A stretch of DNA of 64,000 nt, from positions 22,395,399-22,459,398 of the forward strand of contig NC_089272.1 in the NCBI RefSeq assembly GCF_963678975.1, read 5' to 3'. Made by a program: the position numbers and the translations under genes. This document shows, piece by piece, positions 52,501 to 60,207 of this stretch. This stretch comes from Dysidea avara (taxonomy: Eukaryota > Porifera > Demospongiae > Dictyoceratida > Dysideidae). Within the stretch, counting starts at the first letter, position 1; each line of letters opens with the position of its first letter. The notes beneath the pieces are model-generated. The model was given only the letters and a program-made list of their open reading frames with translations, was not told the origin of the DNA and did no database searches.

Positions 52501-52548
52501 TGACCGGGATTGAACTTTCCATATGTCAACGCTTATCTCGTTAGTCAT
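34392..52548 (-). CDS. Kelch-repeat protein gene, five exons (411 residues)
   Basis: Five minus-strand exons join without breaking frame: 52548-52035, 46480-46326, 43660-43436, 39164-39008 and 34576-34392, total 1236 nt including stop. All junctions have GT and AG, and the phases match (1, 0, 0, 1). The product carries kelch-type beta-propeller blades: QLFVFGGW, GMLCIFGGEG, RALIFGGTH, KVLVLWGVD and QVLCFGGL, each followed by a blade ending in a V/I-x-D-x-x-x-x-x-W-type strand (VDVFDISTGTW, IHSLNLNTMIW, IHILDMNSW, AWILDVDTLQW). The last exon encodes an alpha-helical tail (LSTCCMKFIVDHMDMF, LHYLPSHLVATLL). Kelch propellers are protein-binding platforms; the partner is unknown. There is no BTB domain. 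The 18-kb span is mostly transposon-filled introns. Extra small exons in the large introns cannot be excluded, but none is required. Confidence 0.82.
35045..35398 (+). pseudogene. HIRAN-domain coding part of the pogo-like cargo gene
   Basis: ATG at 35045. The translation AIRGYHVYKDVWPNPFMGEI, then VRCEREERNDHDPYAVVL, TGTVGHVPRTIS and LVQGGVEIPCMYRFTGG has the full HIRAN pattern (E-x-N-x-H-D-P-x-A-V, then VGHVPR). HIRAN domains bind DNA ends or structures in helicases such as HLTF. The frame ends at TAA 35396-35398; one base off, another frame continues as KKAHYRLNSEHS. It is in the same register as the protease part starting 35531, and a possible short intron (GTGCAT...TTTAG, 35437-35484) lies between, so HIRAN and protease were probably one protein. 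I cannot tell whether the interruption is real decay or unspliced sequence. Confidence 0.75.
35485..36179 (+). pseudogene. Ulp1/C48-type cysteine protease part of the pogo-like cargo gene
   Basis: Open from about 35485 to 36103, then a one-base frameshift and a natural end ESAMRDQLVHCLSELKLEVF with TAA at 36177-36179. Counting from the ATG at 35531, the catalytic residues of Ulp1/adenain-like proteases are visible: His113 (GDHWVC), Asp131 (VYDSAD), Gln165/166 (QKQQGG) and Cys171 (HECGLYAIANA). The preceding DKHINAAQRLL and FPKINGLRL are typical of this protease class in transposons. Cellular relatives cleave SUMO or related modifiers. Only one frameshift separates it from an intact C-terminus, so it died recently compared with the transposase. 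Confidence 0.82.
36282..37983 (-). pseudogene. Pogo/CENP-B-type (DDE_1) transposase, multiply interrupted
   Basis: ATG at 37983 (MAKTSTTKDLDFYFKR). N-terminal DNA-binding part: DEERAIVGEHAAKHGTAAAM, FFKQDKHFPNLKEATV, then after the inserted MITE HGWKNLYLREL and KRRGRPLLLGEKWEDEV. The catalytic core carries all three aspartates: INWDQTG (codon at 36999-37001), LVLFDTFKGQ (36651-36653) and CTDRLQPLDLAV (about 36555). C-terminal part ends at 36282. Damage: TGA at 37816-37818 (in a CGA-like context), the MITE at about 37461-37684, a one-base frameshift near 37270 and TAA near 36600. The three aspartates (DDD) fit the pogo branch. Confidence 0.88.
37461..37684. mobile_element. Palindromic MITE inside the pogo-like transposase
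   Basis: Arms of about 100 bp: GCAACGTCGCACTTGCTCGC ... GGGGCGTGGCAACTG on the left, and the complement on the right. Removing it rejoins KEATV to HGWKNLYLREL, which is the expected continuous transposase sequence. The exact target duplication is ambiguous (about 2-4 bp around TAC). Confidence 0.85.
38136..39007. other. Kelch intron 4, no further gene seen
   Basis: Ordinary intron sequence between the pogo-like element and exon 4. No domain-bearing frame. Confidence 0.4.
39008..39164 (-). CDS. Kelch gene exon 4
   Basis: Acceptor TTTTTTTGTAG, donor GTATGT; 157 nt, enters phase 0, leaves phase 1. Encodes FDYPINHGPRVGAAISPL, TQVLCFGGLFRPHGEELVAN, VTVMEFG. Confidence 0.8.
39330..39730 (+). mobile_element. 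Heavily decayed LINE 3' fragment
   Basis: Broken frames read LHRLDDLQSRIE, IMGLVCHLLDGEGRGNLPGY, HRSHRLHFWDP and RYMEWPSS, which follow the order of the region C-terminal to the reverse transcriptase in CR1/jockey-like LINEs. Many stops. Confidence 0.5.
39758..40073. mobile_element. Foldback MITE of the TAGGGATCA family
   Basis: Left arm ACAAGTATAAGAAAAAATTA ... AGAGTAGGGATCAACTTGCA; the complement ends CTTATATTTGT. Arms are about 140 bp. Lies directly after the LINE remnant. Confidence 0.88.
40690..41235 (+). repeat. Irregular tandem repeat, four copies
   Basis: Four copies, at about 40690, 40785, 40980 and 41140, of a unit containing TTCTACTTTGCTAA, TTATCC, CATCTGGAACAG/CGTCTGGAACAG and AGTTGAACTCAAACACA. 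Copy lengths differ. Confidence 0.85.
41320..41705 (+). repeat. Dispersed repeat family D, copy 2
   Basis: Matches 28900-29540 without the microsatellite; ends with GATCCCTACTATACAGTACT and ACCGTACCGTATGG. Confidence 0.75.
41748..42157. mobile_element. Small hAT-type MITE with perfect 8-bp target duplication
   Basis: Ends TAGGGATGAAACAAATA and TATTCGTTTCAGCCTTA are inverted (TARGGMTGAAACRAATA). Both flanks are ATAAGTAT (41740-41747 and 42158-42165). The interior is rich in CGAATATT. Confidence 0.88.
42215..42975 (+). mobile_element. Dispersed repeat family F, copy 1 (non-autonomous)
   Basis: Starts CAAGTTGATGTTGTGCTACT; near the other end the complement reads CAACTTGATGTTGT, a 14-bp inverted end with one mismatch. 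The same sequence is present, inverted, at 52862-54590. Contains a (CA)n tract at 42857-42874 and a GC-rich imperfect palindrome (42902-42950, CCCACAGCTGGCC/GGCCGGCTGTGGG). No coding capacity. Confidence 0.75.
43436..43660 (-). CDS. Kelch gene exon 3
   Basis: Acceptor TTTTCTCTCTTAG, donor GTACGT; 225 nt, phase 0 at both ends. Encodes HWSGAIGRLKPEDPWPACRQ, YHSTCCLVN, KVLVLWGVDHF, DDAWILDVDTLQWTK. Confidence 0.82.
43661..44304. other. Kelch intron 2 sequence, nothing defined
   Basis: No coding signal. 44115-44165 (GAAGTTGAATATCCAAACAT) has the look of a transposon terminus without a visible partner. Confidence 0.35.
44305..45295 (+). repeat. Dispersed repeat family C, copy 2
   Basis: Starts with the palindrome-like TATCAAACAGTACGGTAGTG and TTTAAGTAGGAATC, as does copy 3 at 48980. 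Includes a (CACT)n expansion and ends in the family B foldback. Confidence 0.75.
44541..44706. repeat. (CTCA)n microsatellite
   Basis: About 40 tetranucleotides inside repeat C. Copy 3 has only a few units at the same place (49207-49236), so the array expanded locally. Confidence 0.97.
45296..45573. mobile_element. Complete foldback MITE, family B
   Basis: Arms of about 123 bp, nearly perfect (ACTAGTATATTAAAAATTAT ... CCCTACTTTGGCA and complement), with a loop of about 30 bp. Confidence 0.93.
45720..46060 (+). repeat. Two-copy direct repeat of about 180 bp
   Basis: Units at 45731 and 45924 share GCGCCTGTAACATTGGCAAC, CATGGGCGTTTAAA and TTACAAGCAGCTGTC, with diverged middles. Confidence 0.8.
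46091..46232. mobile_element. 142-bp hairpin MITE
   Basis: Arms GTTAGACGTCAAGAACCACT ... GTAGCGCCCTCGCTACG and complement, nearly loopless. Could form a very stable hairpin in the kelch pre-mRNA. Confidence 0.88.
46326..46480 (-). CDS. Kelch gene exon 2
   Basis: Acceptor TTTTTTGTAG, donor GTGAGT; 155 nt, entered in phase 1 and left in phase 0. Encodes MWSKPAITGVPPLPCARFTM, RALIFGGTHLMG, EIHILDMNSW. Confidence 0.82.
46555..46650. repeat. Short hairpin
   Basis: AAATGTATGCCC and GGGCATACATTT face each other at about 46590-46625; outer parts (GCATGGGCATGAGG.. / ..GCCCCATG) are loosely complementary. Confidence 0.6.
46660..48969. other. Kelch intron 1 sequence with repeat fragments
   Basis: 47270-47470 is a family D fragment (AACAGCTAAGGCTACATG, CCTTTTGGCATACTGCAGTA). 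47500-47690 is a diverged TAGGGATCA foldback. 47801-47839 is a perfect hairpin (arms CAGGAGCTTATAAGCGCC). 48720-48840 is dense in TATTTAAATACAAATAC. No exon found. Confidence 0.5.
48970..50935 (+). repeat. Dispersed repeat family C, copy 3 (split by a hAT element)
   Basis: Begins TATCAAACGGTACGGTCGTA and CCGTTTAAGTAGGGATCG, continues like copies 1 and 2, is interrupted at 49558-50516 by a hAT-type element and ends at the family B foldback at 50936. Confidence 0.75.
49558..50516. mobile_element. Non-autonomous hAT-type element inside repeat C
   Basis: Left CAGAGCCGGCCTTAACCTTA, right complement CAGGGCTGGCCTTAGTATTT; next to both, sequence resembling GGCAGGG/AGGCCCTAGGCA. The flanking 8-mers TTGCTGAA and CTGCTGAG agree at 6 of 8 positions, compatible with an aged duplication. 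No transposase. Confidence 0.8.
50936..51192. mobile_element. Complete foldback MITE, family B
   Basis: Arms ACTAGTATTTTAAAAATTGT ... AAAGTCCCTACTTTGGCA and complement, near-identical to 45296-45573 in outline. Confidence 0.92.
51193..52034. other. Kelch intron 1 sequence near exon 1
   Basis: 51290-51600 contains AGTATTT/TAAATACAAATAC-type repeats like those at 48720-48840, suggesting one older element split by the intervening insertions. No coding signal. Confidence 0.4.
52035..52548 (-). CDS. Kelch gene exon 1
   Basis: ATG at 52548-52546, 514 nt, ends before GTAAGT (phase 1). Encodes MTNEISVDIWKVQSRS, CVPMCAIWNQLFVFGGWRGR, MVEHDGMLCIFGGEG and ELHVFDPMS: nearly three blades. Confidence 0.85.
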
Positions 52549-52628
52549 ATTACACGACGTAAATTGAGGCCTAGGCCCTCTGGCTTGAGGCGTAATCAGA
52601 CTCGCTGGCGGCGCTTCATACCGTATAG

Positions 52629-52808
52629 CCTAAATATTTCGAGGGGGGAAATTTTCGCTGATTTCGCGGTTTTGCGGGTTATCTGCAAAAAATTTTATCC
52701 TTGACCTCCATATAGTCTAATACATTTTGGGAGTACTCCGAGTGTTTGCAAATCCGCGAAATTTTTGTTTTTAGCAACATTGCTCAACCTCGAAATATTT
52801 GCCCCTAG
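52629..52808. mobile_element. MITE just upstream of the kelch start
   Basis: AAATATTTCGAGG at 52631 and its complement CCTCGAAATATTT at about 52788, with a GC-rich TTTCGCTGATTTCGCGG interior. It lies 80-260 bp before the ATG of the kelch gene, so it may supply or disturb promoter sequence. Confidence 0.6.
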
Positions 52809-52872
52809 AAATGATTTGATAAGCGCCCTGTGCGTTAGGTTGCAGAATGACGTCACGCGTTAAAATTTTTTT

Positions 52873-52927
52873 AACCAGGCGCACGCCCACAGCCGGCCGA
52901 AGGCCGGCTGTGGGCGTGCGCCTGGTT
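52873..52927. repeat. Perfect GC-rich palindrome
   Basis: Two exact 26-bp arms (AACCAGGCGCACGCCCACAG + CCGGCC) around a 3-bp loop GAA. Confidence 0.95.
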
Positions 52928-53340
52928 TACTGTAATTGTTTCCGTAAAAGTGTGTGTGTGTACCTATCTATCTACCTATGTACCTATCTACCTATGTACC
53001 TATCTACCTATGTTTGTCCGTACGCACCCACGTGAGCAAAATCGTTTAATAACGGTAAAAGCAGCTTTTACGTAAGAAGTAAAAGTGAAATGAAGTCTGT
53101 ATTAAACTTCTGTACAGGTGAACTTTGCTCTGAGGTGGTTTCTTTTCGGCGGACTGAAATACGGGTGTAGTGACTTTCCTCAGACTACCTTCCCCTTGAG
53201 GTTTTCAGGCATTTACTGAAAAACAACGGTGCAGGCCTCGTACACTGCCAGGAATAGCCTATCGCTTCGAATTGAAAGGGGGCGTATCCCTTACGTACGC
53301 GAACGAAAATGAAGAGCAGCTTTGAGGCTTTGTCGAGAGA

Positions 53341-53344
<4 letters not shown>

Positions 53345-53373
<29 letters not shown>

Positions 53374-54290
53374 CAATTTTTCCAAAGATGGGTAACACAA
53401 AAGGCAATACTGCCTGTACAAGGTGATCCCCAACACAGAACATACATTCACATATATAATTACACACAAACAAATACAAAAGGAACATGAACTACTTAAT
53501 AATTACAAATCAATAAACCTAATTACAAAAAAAGATAATGTTTTAACCTAGTCTTAAAACTGCCAGCAGTCCTTTGAGATAAAATTTCAAAAGGAATTGA
53601 GTTCCAAAGAAAAGGTGTAGTCACAAAAAATGAGTGCCGAAATGCGTTGATAGTTGACGACGCAAGATTTAATGTCAAAGCATGTGACCTCGTAGCCAAT
53701 GTGTTAAAATGAAAATACCTTGAGAAATTGATGGCAGTTCTTTTATGATAAATGGAGTAGAGGGTCCAGATAGACATATAGCTTCGACGTGTTTTAAGTA
53801 AAGGCCATCCCAGTTCACTGATGCAAACCGACGACGACTTAGACCATTTTTGAGCAGCTGCATCCCAAAAGCTTTTAATCCAGCGTGCAGCTCTATTTTG
53901 CACCGATTCCAACAAACTAATATCCTGTGCTGTGTACGGCGCCCACACTACGCAAGCATATTCAAGGTAGGGTCTAACCAGTGCTTTGTAAGCACTAACT
54001 TTAGCTGCTTGGGTACAACCAAACATAGCACGGCGTATACGGTTCAGGCACTTAGTAGCTTTACTGACTACATATCGACAATGATCATTCCACCTAAGTT
54101 TTGAGCTGATTACAATGCCAAGATATTTAACTTTCTGTGACCATGGAATTGGATGAGATCCAATAAAGTACTCAAAGTTGATTGGATGGCGTTTATTAGT
54201 GATGTTAACTGCTTCACAAATAAACGGAAAAAACATGTTAGTGGGAAAAAACACGTGGGAAAAAACACGTTAGTCACACTATAAAACAGT
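53345..54290 (-). mobile_element. 5'-truncated LINE with (TAA)n-type tail
   Basis: Minus strand. Open frame 54254-53523 (about 243 codons) codes the C-terminal part of a non-LTR reverse transcriptase polyprotein: VKYLGIVISSKLRWNDHCRY, VRPYLEYACVVWAPYTAQDI, LLESVQNRAARWI, and the end FLWNSIPFEILSQRTAGSFK + TRLKHYL with TAA. After a short 3' UTR the element ends in an (ATT)n/(TAA)n tract (53342-53374), as in CR1/L2-like LINEs. The open frame is unbroken, so the insertion is young. It landed in repeat F copy 2. Confidence 0.85.
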
Positions 54291-54629
54291 TTAGAAGATA
54301 GTTTTGTGCGTAATATGTTGGTAAAAGCGGTTTATTTAACAAACGCTTCCTTAGCAGTGCATAGCAACGTAATTGAACGAATTACGAATATTTCATGAAT
54401 TACGAAATACGAGAATAGCTAATTATATTATTGCACAACCCAAATTACCCTATTGTAAAGTATTAATACATAGTTGGTTAATTCATAGTAGTATATACTG
54501 TCTATAGTTATTCCAGATGAGTTAGCTAGCTGCATGACGCCTGGTTTTTAGAAGTAGCACAACATCAACTTGTTAATACAAAATTCTTAACGCTCTGACT
54601 TTACTAATCTATACACTACTACTACCAGG

Positions 54630-54880
54630 GGGCCCAGTTTAAATTGTTGCATTCAAGATTATTGTGCAGATCTAATTACTTCATGAATAGAATGATTAAT
54701 GCTGATTGGAACAGTTTACCTACCTCTGCCGTGGAAACACTTCAAGTAACACTTTTAAATTGCTGTTAGATAATTATTTACTAGATTTTATTTTGCATAA
54801 TCATGAACCATGATATGGTGGTTCATAATAGAGACCGCTTATGTTTTTTGCAAAATCCTAATAGAACACACACTTAAACA
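54630..54880 (+). mobile_element. LINE 3' terminal fragment
   Basis: Reads NYFMNRMINADWNSLPTSAV then ETLQVTLLN before stops. The FMNR-x-x-N-x-WNSLP pattern is the C-terminal signature of CR1/jockey-like LINE polyproteins. Confidence 0.6.
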
Positions 54881-55144
54881 CCACCTTAGGAAACTCCCAA
54901 AGAAGTCTTGGAAGTTAATTTGGAAGAAGTATAGGTCCACTGGAAAATATGAAGCCAAATAAAGTTTTTTTTAAATAACTGAAATTTATGCCATTTTGTT
55001 CATCTTATTATTATTAGCTAATTTTATTCCACAGGTCTAGAGCAACTTTTTGGTGATAAAAAAACTATATACATAACTTTCCTTCCTATATGTCTTTCTT
55101 CACGTCCATGACCTATTATTACAATGATAACACCCATTCTCAAG

Positions 55145-55450
55145 CATAGGCAATTCTAAGGAGGGGCCAGGGGGCTATGGCCCCTCCCTGCTAAAAAATA
55201 ACTTTTTAAAAATCTTGGGGAAAAGTTGCAGTATAGATTAGCATTGTTATTCTTAGGATTTTTCATGTCTTTACCATCTATTTTAGGCTGTTTTCAAGCC
55301 TTCAAATTGCAACTTTCTGGGGGTTGCACCCCCAGACCCCACCTGAAATTCTACTTTATATTACAGCCATTCAACAATAGTCATATACTGTTCCCTACTT
55401 GCCCCCCCCCCCCCCCCCCCCCCTGTAGGTCAGGTCTAGAATCGCCACTG
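55145..55450. mobile_element. Small hAT-type MITE
   Basis: Left CATAGGCAATTCTAAGG, right complement CAGTGGCGATTCTAGAC; flanks TTCTCAAG (55137-55144) and TTCGCAAG (55451-55458) match at 7 of 8. Contains a poly-C tract at about 55404-55423. Confidence 0.8.
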
Positions 55451-55512
55451 TTCGCAAGCAATTTGGTTCACTTTGCCATTTACTGTGTAATACGTATCAA
55501 GCACTACCAGCA

Positions 55513-55728
55513 TAAAGAAACAAGAGTCAAACAAGCCAGCATGTTAAATACACAGAGATCTCTGTTTGGACTCAAATAAACATTTATACAGAAGCATTCT
55601 CAGTACTTATCTGCTCCTGATTTATGGAGAAACTACTGTTTTTCCCTTAATTTCTACCATATCCATTGAGTCCAAATAGAGATCTCTGTGTGTTTAACAT
55701 GCTGGGTTGTTTGATTCTTGTTTCTTAA
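55513..55728. mobile_element. Foldback MITE
   Basis: Arms of about 60 bp: AAGAAACAAGAGTCAAACAA ... ACACAGAGATCTCTGTTTGG and complement. Confidence 0.88.
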
Positions 55729-56943
55729 CTTTTTTCAGCAATCTCTATTCCCATGACATTGTTTTAAATTTTAAAATTATTTACACTAGCGTTAATGTAT
55801 TGATTGGGTATACAGGCTTTGCCTTTACCCGTATTTAATCCTAATCATTTACAGTTTGAAAGTTATGCTGGTTTTGTTTCACTCTTGAACAAAATTCTAA
55901 CACCAAACTTCACAGTGCTGGATTGCAATCATCACAACATTTTTATCTTCCGTAAAGATGGACCTCTATACAGTTGTAATAGCCAGCTTTCCTGGGTTGG
56001 GCAACACTAGCTGGGGCTGCATGTGTATTGTGATTTGAGTTACATGGGATAATTGCATGGTGATTAAGGAATCACAACAGAAAAATAATGTAATTGTAGT
56101 TAAACTCATTTTCTTTCTTGACATGTTAAGTTTGTTAAAAGGTTGTATACCGATAAATCCTTTTGGGGCAATTGCCTTGGAGAATTTCAGGTAACTATAG
56201 GTAAATTTATTTGCCAAGTGTGTGGATAGGTACTATAGTTTGTATGCACTTCTGTGTGCACCAGGGGATTGGGTCATCCAGGTCACATTTTGTCCAGGTA
56301 AACCAGATGTGTCTGACCCAGATTATAAAATCTCCAGATCTGACCTGGATTGTGCATTGGATAAGTTCATTGATTTATAGTGTCTTGCTTGACCATGATG
56401 AGAGGAAGCGTAACTATGAATCTTAGAAACAGTTCATGTGAAAAGGATGGTGAATGTGAGTTACCTGACTGCTCTATTAGAGTATTTTGATTGTTTGGTA
56501 CTTAATTGGATTAATGCACCTCTTGAAAGTGTTGCTCTTGTACTAAACAAAGGTTTTAGTGCACACCTCAACATTAATTAACCCAGGTCAAGTTGCATCC
56601 ACCTCTGATGCTTGACTAGCTCCTTTTCATGTTCTCTAACCTATATAATGTGTAATCTGTGACAAAAAAGACAGGGCTGTTTGAGAGCTAAACTGTGACT
56701 TTTACATACAGTATCACAAAATCAAGCTTACTTATTGCATGTGGTTCAGACGTGGGTTATGAGTGCTTGACCAGAGTAACAAAATGTAACTCAGATGACC
56801 TGATTCAACCCTGGTTGTGATTAAGTGCAAATTAGAGGTAACTATTTTGCGTAGATAATAACACGACATGGGGGAAAGAAGTAGCAAGGTTGTCTGATGA
56901 ATGGCAGAAGCATGTACAACAGTGGATAAATGTCCTACATTGG
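55729..56943. other. No convincing gene
   Basis: 55804-56010 and 56211-56426 have short open frames without domain or splice support. The TGACTGCTCTATTAGAGTAT motif occurs at about 56465. Confidence 0.4.
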
Positions 56944-57149
56944 TACACTGTACGCAAGGAAATTTTGACGTAAGAAAAACTTCGAATTACTTCAGCAGAT
57001 TTGAGGAATAAAATGTTGACGAAAATGAAGAAATTGTAGGCAAAACCTGTACTTTTAAGGGCGCTTATAAACATTTGACGAATTTAAATTTGACGAATTA
57101 AACCGATTCGTCAAATTTTTTTGATGTCAAAATTTCCTTGCGCACGGTA
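56944..57149. mobile_element. Mariner-type MITE
   Basis: Left TACACTGTACGCAAGGAAAT, right complement TACCGTGCGCAAGGAAATTT, both continuing TTTGACG/TTTGACA; TA at both ends. Confidence 0.85.
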
Positions 57150-57897
57150 GTATAGAACATGGAAATTTGTTCACTAATTTACAAAATGAATAAAATTAAA
57201 GCAAATTTTGCTTCCCTTATACAGACCATACTATACAGTGTATTTTGTCATAGATATGACTCTAATATCTATGGTTTTGTCATCTCAAGGTTCATTTCAT
57301 AGAAGTCACTAAAAGGATTTTGATCCTTATACAGCTTCACAAAAAGAAGATATTCCGGCTACACCAAATAGAAAGTGTGAGCAAGATATTAAAACGACTT
57401 AACATTTCATGTAGCTATTTATAGATAAAGGCTGCTTTTCTATGGCCCTGACAATAAATACAATACAAGCCTACTAGCTACCTACTTACACAACAAAACA
57501 AAATTACATCACACAAAATAATTCTTTCACAGATTTAGCACTGCACATTGCTATAGGTAATAATGGACAAGGAAAATTACAATATTAATTTAATTATAAG
57601 TTTGGCCTCTTGTTACGTCTATCCCCGATGTCCAATTTCTGCCCAAAAATAATCAGTTTGTTCTGTTCCAAATGGCCGTGCTCCTGTACACCAATCAGAC
57701 TGTTTTCCATAAGACCTCTCCAATATGATTTCTCTGTTCAAGTTTCCTGAGCACTTAAGCAGATTTTGTGTTATAGGCCATATGACCCTTATGGTCAGAT
57801 GTCGTCTATGATGATATTGACCTTTCTTGCGTGACGTCACGTTAGACCACAAACCCACAATCGAAGAGAGGTCCGCTCTTCCAGCATTCTTTATGTG
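57150..57897. other. 5' flank of the WSCD-like gene
   Basis: No other gene seen. Sequence becomes less AT-rich toward the start codon at 57898, with TGACGTCA at 57832, a CRE/ATF-type palindrome 66 bp upstream that could be a promoter element. Confidence 0.4.
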
Positions 57898-58717
57898 ATG
57901 GGTCTCATTCGTTTATGTAGAAAAACAGTCTTGCTTTATTTAATAGTTTCATTTGTAATAATTTCAATTATAGGGTATTGTTTTATGTACGGATTACCGG
58001 GTTTTAAAGAAAATGGCGTCTCGTTAACCTCGCGATCGTCGATTGCTTATGACAGACTTCTGGATGCAGCCAATACATCGAGGGAAACGTACAAGCTAGT
58101 GCACAAGGGAGGGAAAGATGTTACCAGGCTTCTTGACTTGTATGTAGCCAAGTTTAAAATGTTCACTGTGAGTCAGAATGTACCAAATGTTCGTGAGAGA
58201 AGAAAATTTGTACAAAATGAATTTAAACGATTTCAAGCTGTCAATGTAGTTACAAAACAATTTGGAATAACACAGTTGGACTCAGTTGATTCACAGAAGC
58301 AGTTTATAGTTTGTCCAGCTTATGAGCTCTGGAAACATAACAGAAGCAGTCAAATACCACCACATTTCCAGGAGTGTCACAAAATGTCTTTCCGTTCTTC
58401 AGGTCCAGTTACATTGCTAACTAGTTACCCAGGGTCAGGCAATTCGTGGGTACGACAATTGATAGAGACTGCTACAGGAATTTATACTGGATCGGTATTT
58501 TGTGACCCTTCTTATGTAGCATTCAGTATGATTGGGGAAGGTTTACGGACTGGCAATGTTATTGTAGTGAAGACACATTTTTCAAAGATTGAGTCCAGTA
58601 AGGTCATCTACTTGATTAGAAATCCATTTGATGCAATAGTAGCTGAATGGAGTAGGTTTGTAGCAAGGAGAAATATGGCAGGTAGACATGTCTCTGAAGT
58701 TGGAAAGGAACATTTCG
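57898..58717 (+). CDS. WSCD-type sulfotransferase-like protein, first exon
   Basis: ATG at 57898; 273 codons plus one base, ending before GTAAGC at 58718. Basic N-terminus and hydrophobic residues 11-31 (VLLYLIVSFVIISIIGYCFM) indicate a type II Golgi membrane protein. The luminal part has the P-loop-like PAPS-binding motif LLTSYPGSGNSWVRQLIE (173-190) and the second phosphate-binding region VIYLIRNPFDAIVAEW (236-251), in the spacing seen in WSCD1/2 and related sulfotransferases. The WSC domains of vertebrate WSCD proteins are absent, as in many invertebrate members. The C-terminal part (about 80-100 residues) must lie in later exons. I found none up to the gypsy element at 60005, so either the intron is long or the insertion separates or disrupts the gene. 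Sulfate acceptor unknown. Confidence 0.85.
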
Positions 58718-60004
58718 GTAAGCGCATGTGCATTTGAATATGCACGTGTAATGATGATATATTAGCTAAAAGTTTAGAGTGTGTTTATAGCTGGGTGTAC
58801 CAAAAGGGCCTATACACTTGAATTTTAACATTATGATGTGGGTGTGGACTGGACTACTAGACTGGAATTTTTTGTTTTTTTGCACATTATATGGTTGGAT
58901 TTATTGATTCTCACCAGTTAATGGCAGTTTGTTAGCCTGCAGCCCACTATTAAATACTGAACACGTACGGGCAGTGAAATATACAAAATCTTTTAATGAT
59001 TATGCTACTGTTCAGTTATGCCGCTATACAGCTTGAGGTTCAACAGCACCTATACCTTACCATATACTGCTGATATGTGACAGTAATAGTTACTCAGTGA
59101 TCATCTTGCCAGTTGATGAATATATCCTTATTTATTAACACTTTACAGTGACCAGCACTGAAGGCCTTAGAGCAAGCTCAATAAGTAAGCTATGTAGTCT
59201 CATGTGGCCAGATGTATATTTCAAAGCAGGGGCTTAACAGTTAGAGATTATAAGTGTCTGCTGAAAACCTTAACCCTGTGTTGAAATAGAGGTCACATGA
59301 GACTATATAGCTCCCTCGTTGAGCTTGCTATAAGGATATCTTCGGCAAGATGATAACTGAGCAACTATCGTTGTCACATAGCAACAGTATATGGTAAGGA
59401 GTGAGAGCTATCCCCCCAAGCCCACATTTTCTGAGGGGCACTAAATAGTGTAGAAACTGATGTCGTTTTAATAGAATAAGAAAATTTTTCTGAACAAAGT
59501 AAAAGTGCGTGCTAGCATTGGGATTTGTCCTTAAGTGGAGTTGATCGTGTCAATGCCACTACACAGGCATGACATTCATAACATTACGTGACAATAGTAC
59601 CAGTATCAAGTAGTTACTGTGCCAGGCTAGAATGACGCTTGTCTTTGTCAAGAAAGTAAGCTATCAACAAGCAAACTGTGGGTGCTAGCATAGAGATTTA
59701 TCCTTCAAGTTTATTGTATCAGCACCACAGTGCATTGGAATGCTTAGATCTGAATGCTAATGCATGCTTGTCTAGAAAGTAACCTAACAGTAAGTTTTTG
59801 GCTTTGCTGATTTTCATTTGATGAAAAAATCTACTGGTGAGAGTGTGAGACCCAAGGTTACAAACTATGTATTCAGTAATCCCACCACAAGTTTCTATTG
59901 GATTTAGTAACCTCAGATATCAAAGGAAATATTACATAAAATTTTCTATATGTATAGCTATTAATTGCCCGTTCATATTAAGGCAATCATTTTTTTAACA
60001 GGTT
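58718..60004. other. Intron or 3' flank of the WSCD-like gene
   Basis: Apart from the foldback at 59055-59399, there is a diverged direct repeat (GTGCTAGCAT..GGATTTGTCCTTAAG at 59512 and GTGCTAGCAT..AGATTTATCCTTCAAG at 59681). No exon with sulfotransferase similarity recognised. Confidence 0.45.
59055..59399. mobile_element. Foldback MITE in the WSCD-like intron
   Basis: Arms of about 150 bp: CCTTACCATATACTGCTGAT ... AGCAAGCTCAA and complement TTGAGCTTGCT ... TATATGGTAAGG. Confidence 0.85.
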
Positions 60005-60186
60005 TGTGGTAGTGGGCTACTGCCTGACAGAAGCTATGGGATTTTTTTTTTGTCAAGCTTGCTACAATGGGGTTGTTATAGCATGGTGTTTTGAGCATGC
60101 GTGTCAGAGTCTTAATAAGTGATAACACGAGTGAAGTGTCAGCTAACGTTGATCTGCTGCTTGAAGCTGAATCCTGTTGCATAACA
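60005..60186 (+). repeat. Putative 5' LTR
   Basis: Starts TGTGGTAGTGGGCTACTGCC and ends GCATAACA three bases before the primer site, so it has the TG...CA form. Length of about 180 bp is short. Not confirmed, because the 3' LTR is outside the window. Confidence 0.45.
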
Positions 60187-60189
60187 ACT

Positions 60190-60207
60190 TGGGGGCTTGT
60201 CCGAGAG
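60190..60207 (+). promoter_or_regulatory. Primer binding site, tRNA-Pro type
   Basis: TGGGGGCTTGTCCGAGA differs at two positions from the complement of the 3' end of tRNA-Pro, the primer of many LTR elements. Confidence 0.7.

Larger units (their letters stand above)
52862..54590 (-). mobile_element. Dispersed repeat family F, copy 2, interrupted by a LINE
   Basis: Reverse-oriented copy of 42215-42975: shared CACAGCCGGCC palindrome, TACCTATCTA/TAGGTAGATA tract, GCAGCTTTGAGGCTTTGTCG (53317), and at the far end GACGCCTGGTTTTTAGAAGT and CACAACATCAACTTG (54534-54576). 53345-54290 is a LINE insertion absent from copy 1. Confidence 0.75.

Noticed and set aside
53850-54104. Plus-strand frame opposite the LINE
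   Set aside because: Antisense of the LINE C-terminal coding sequence.
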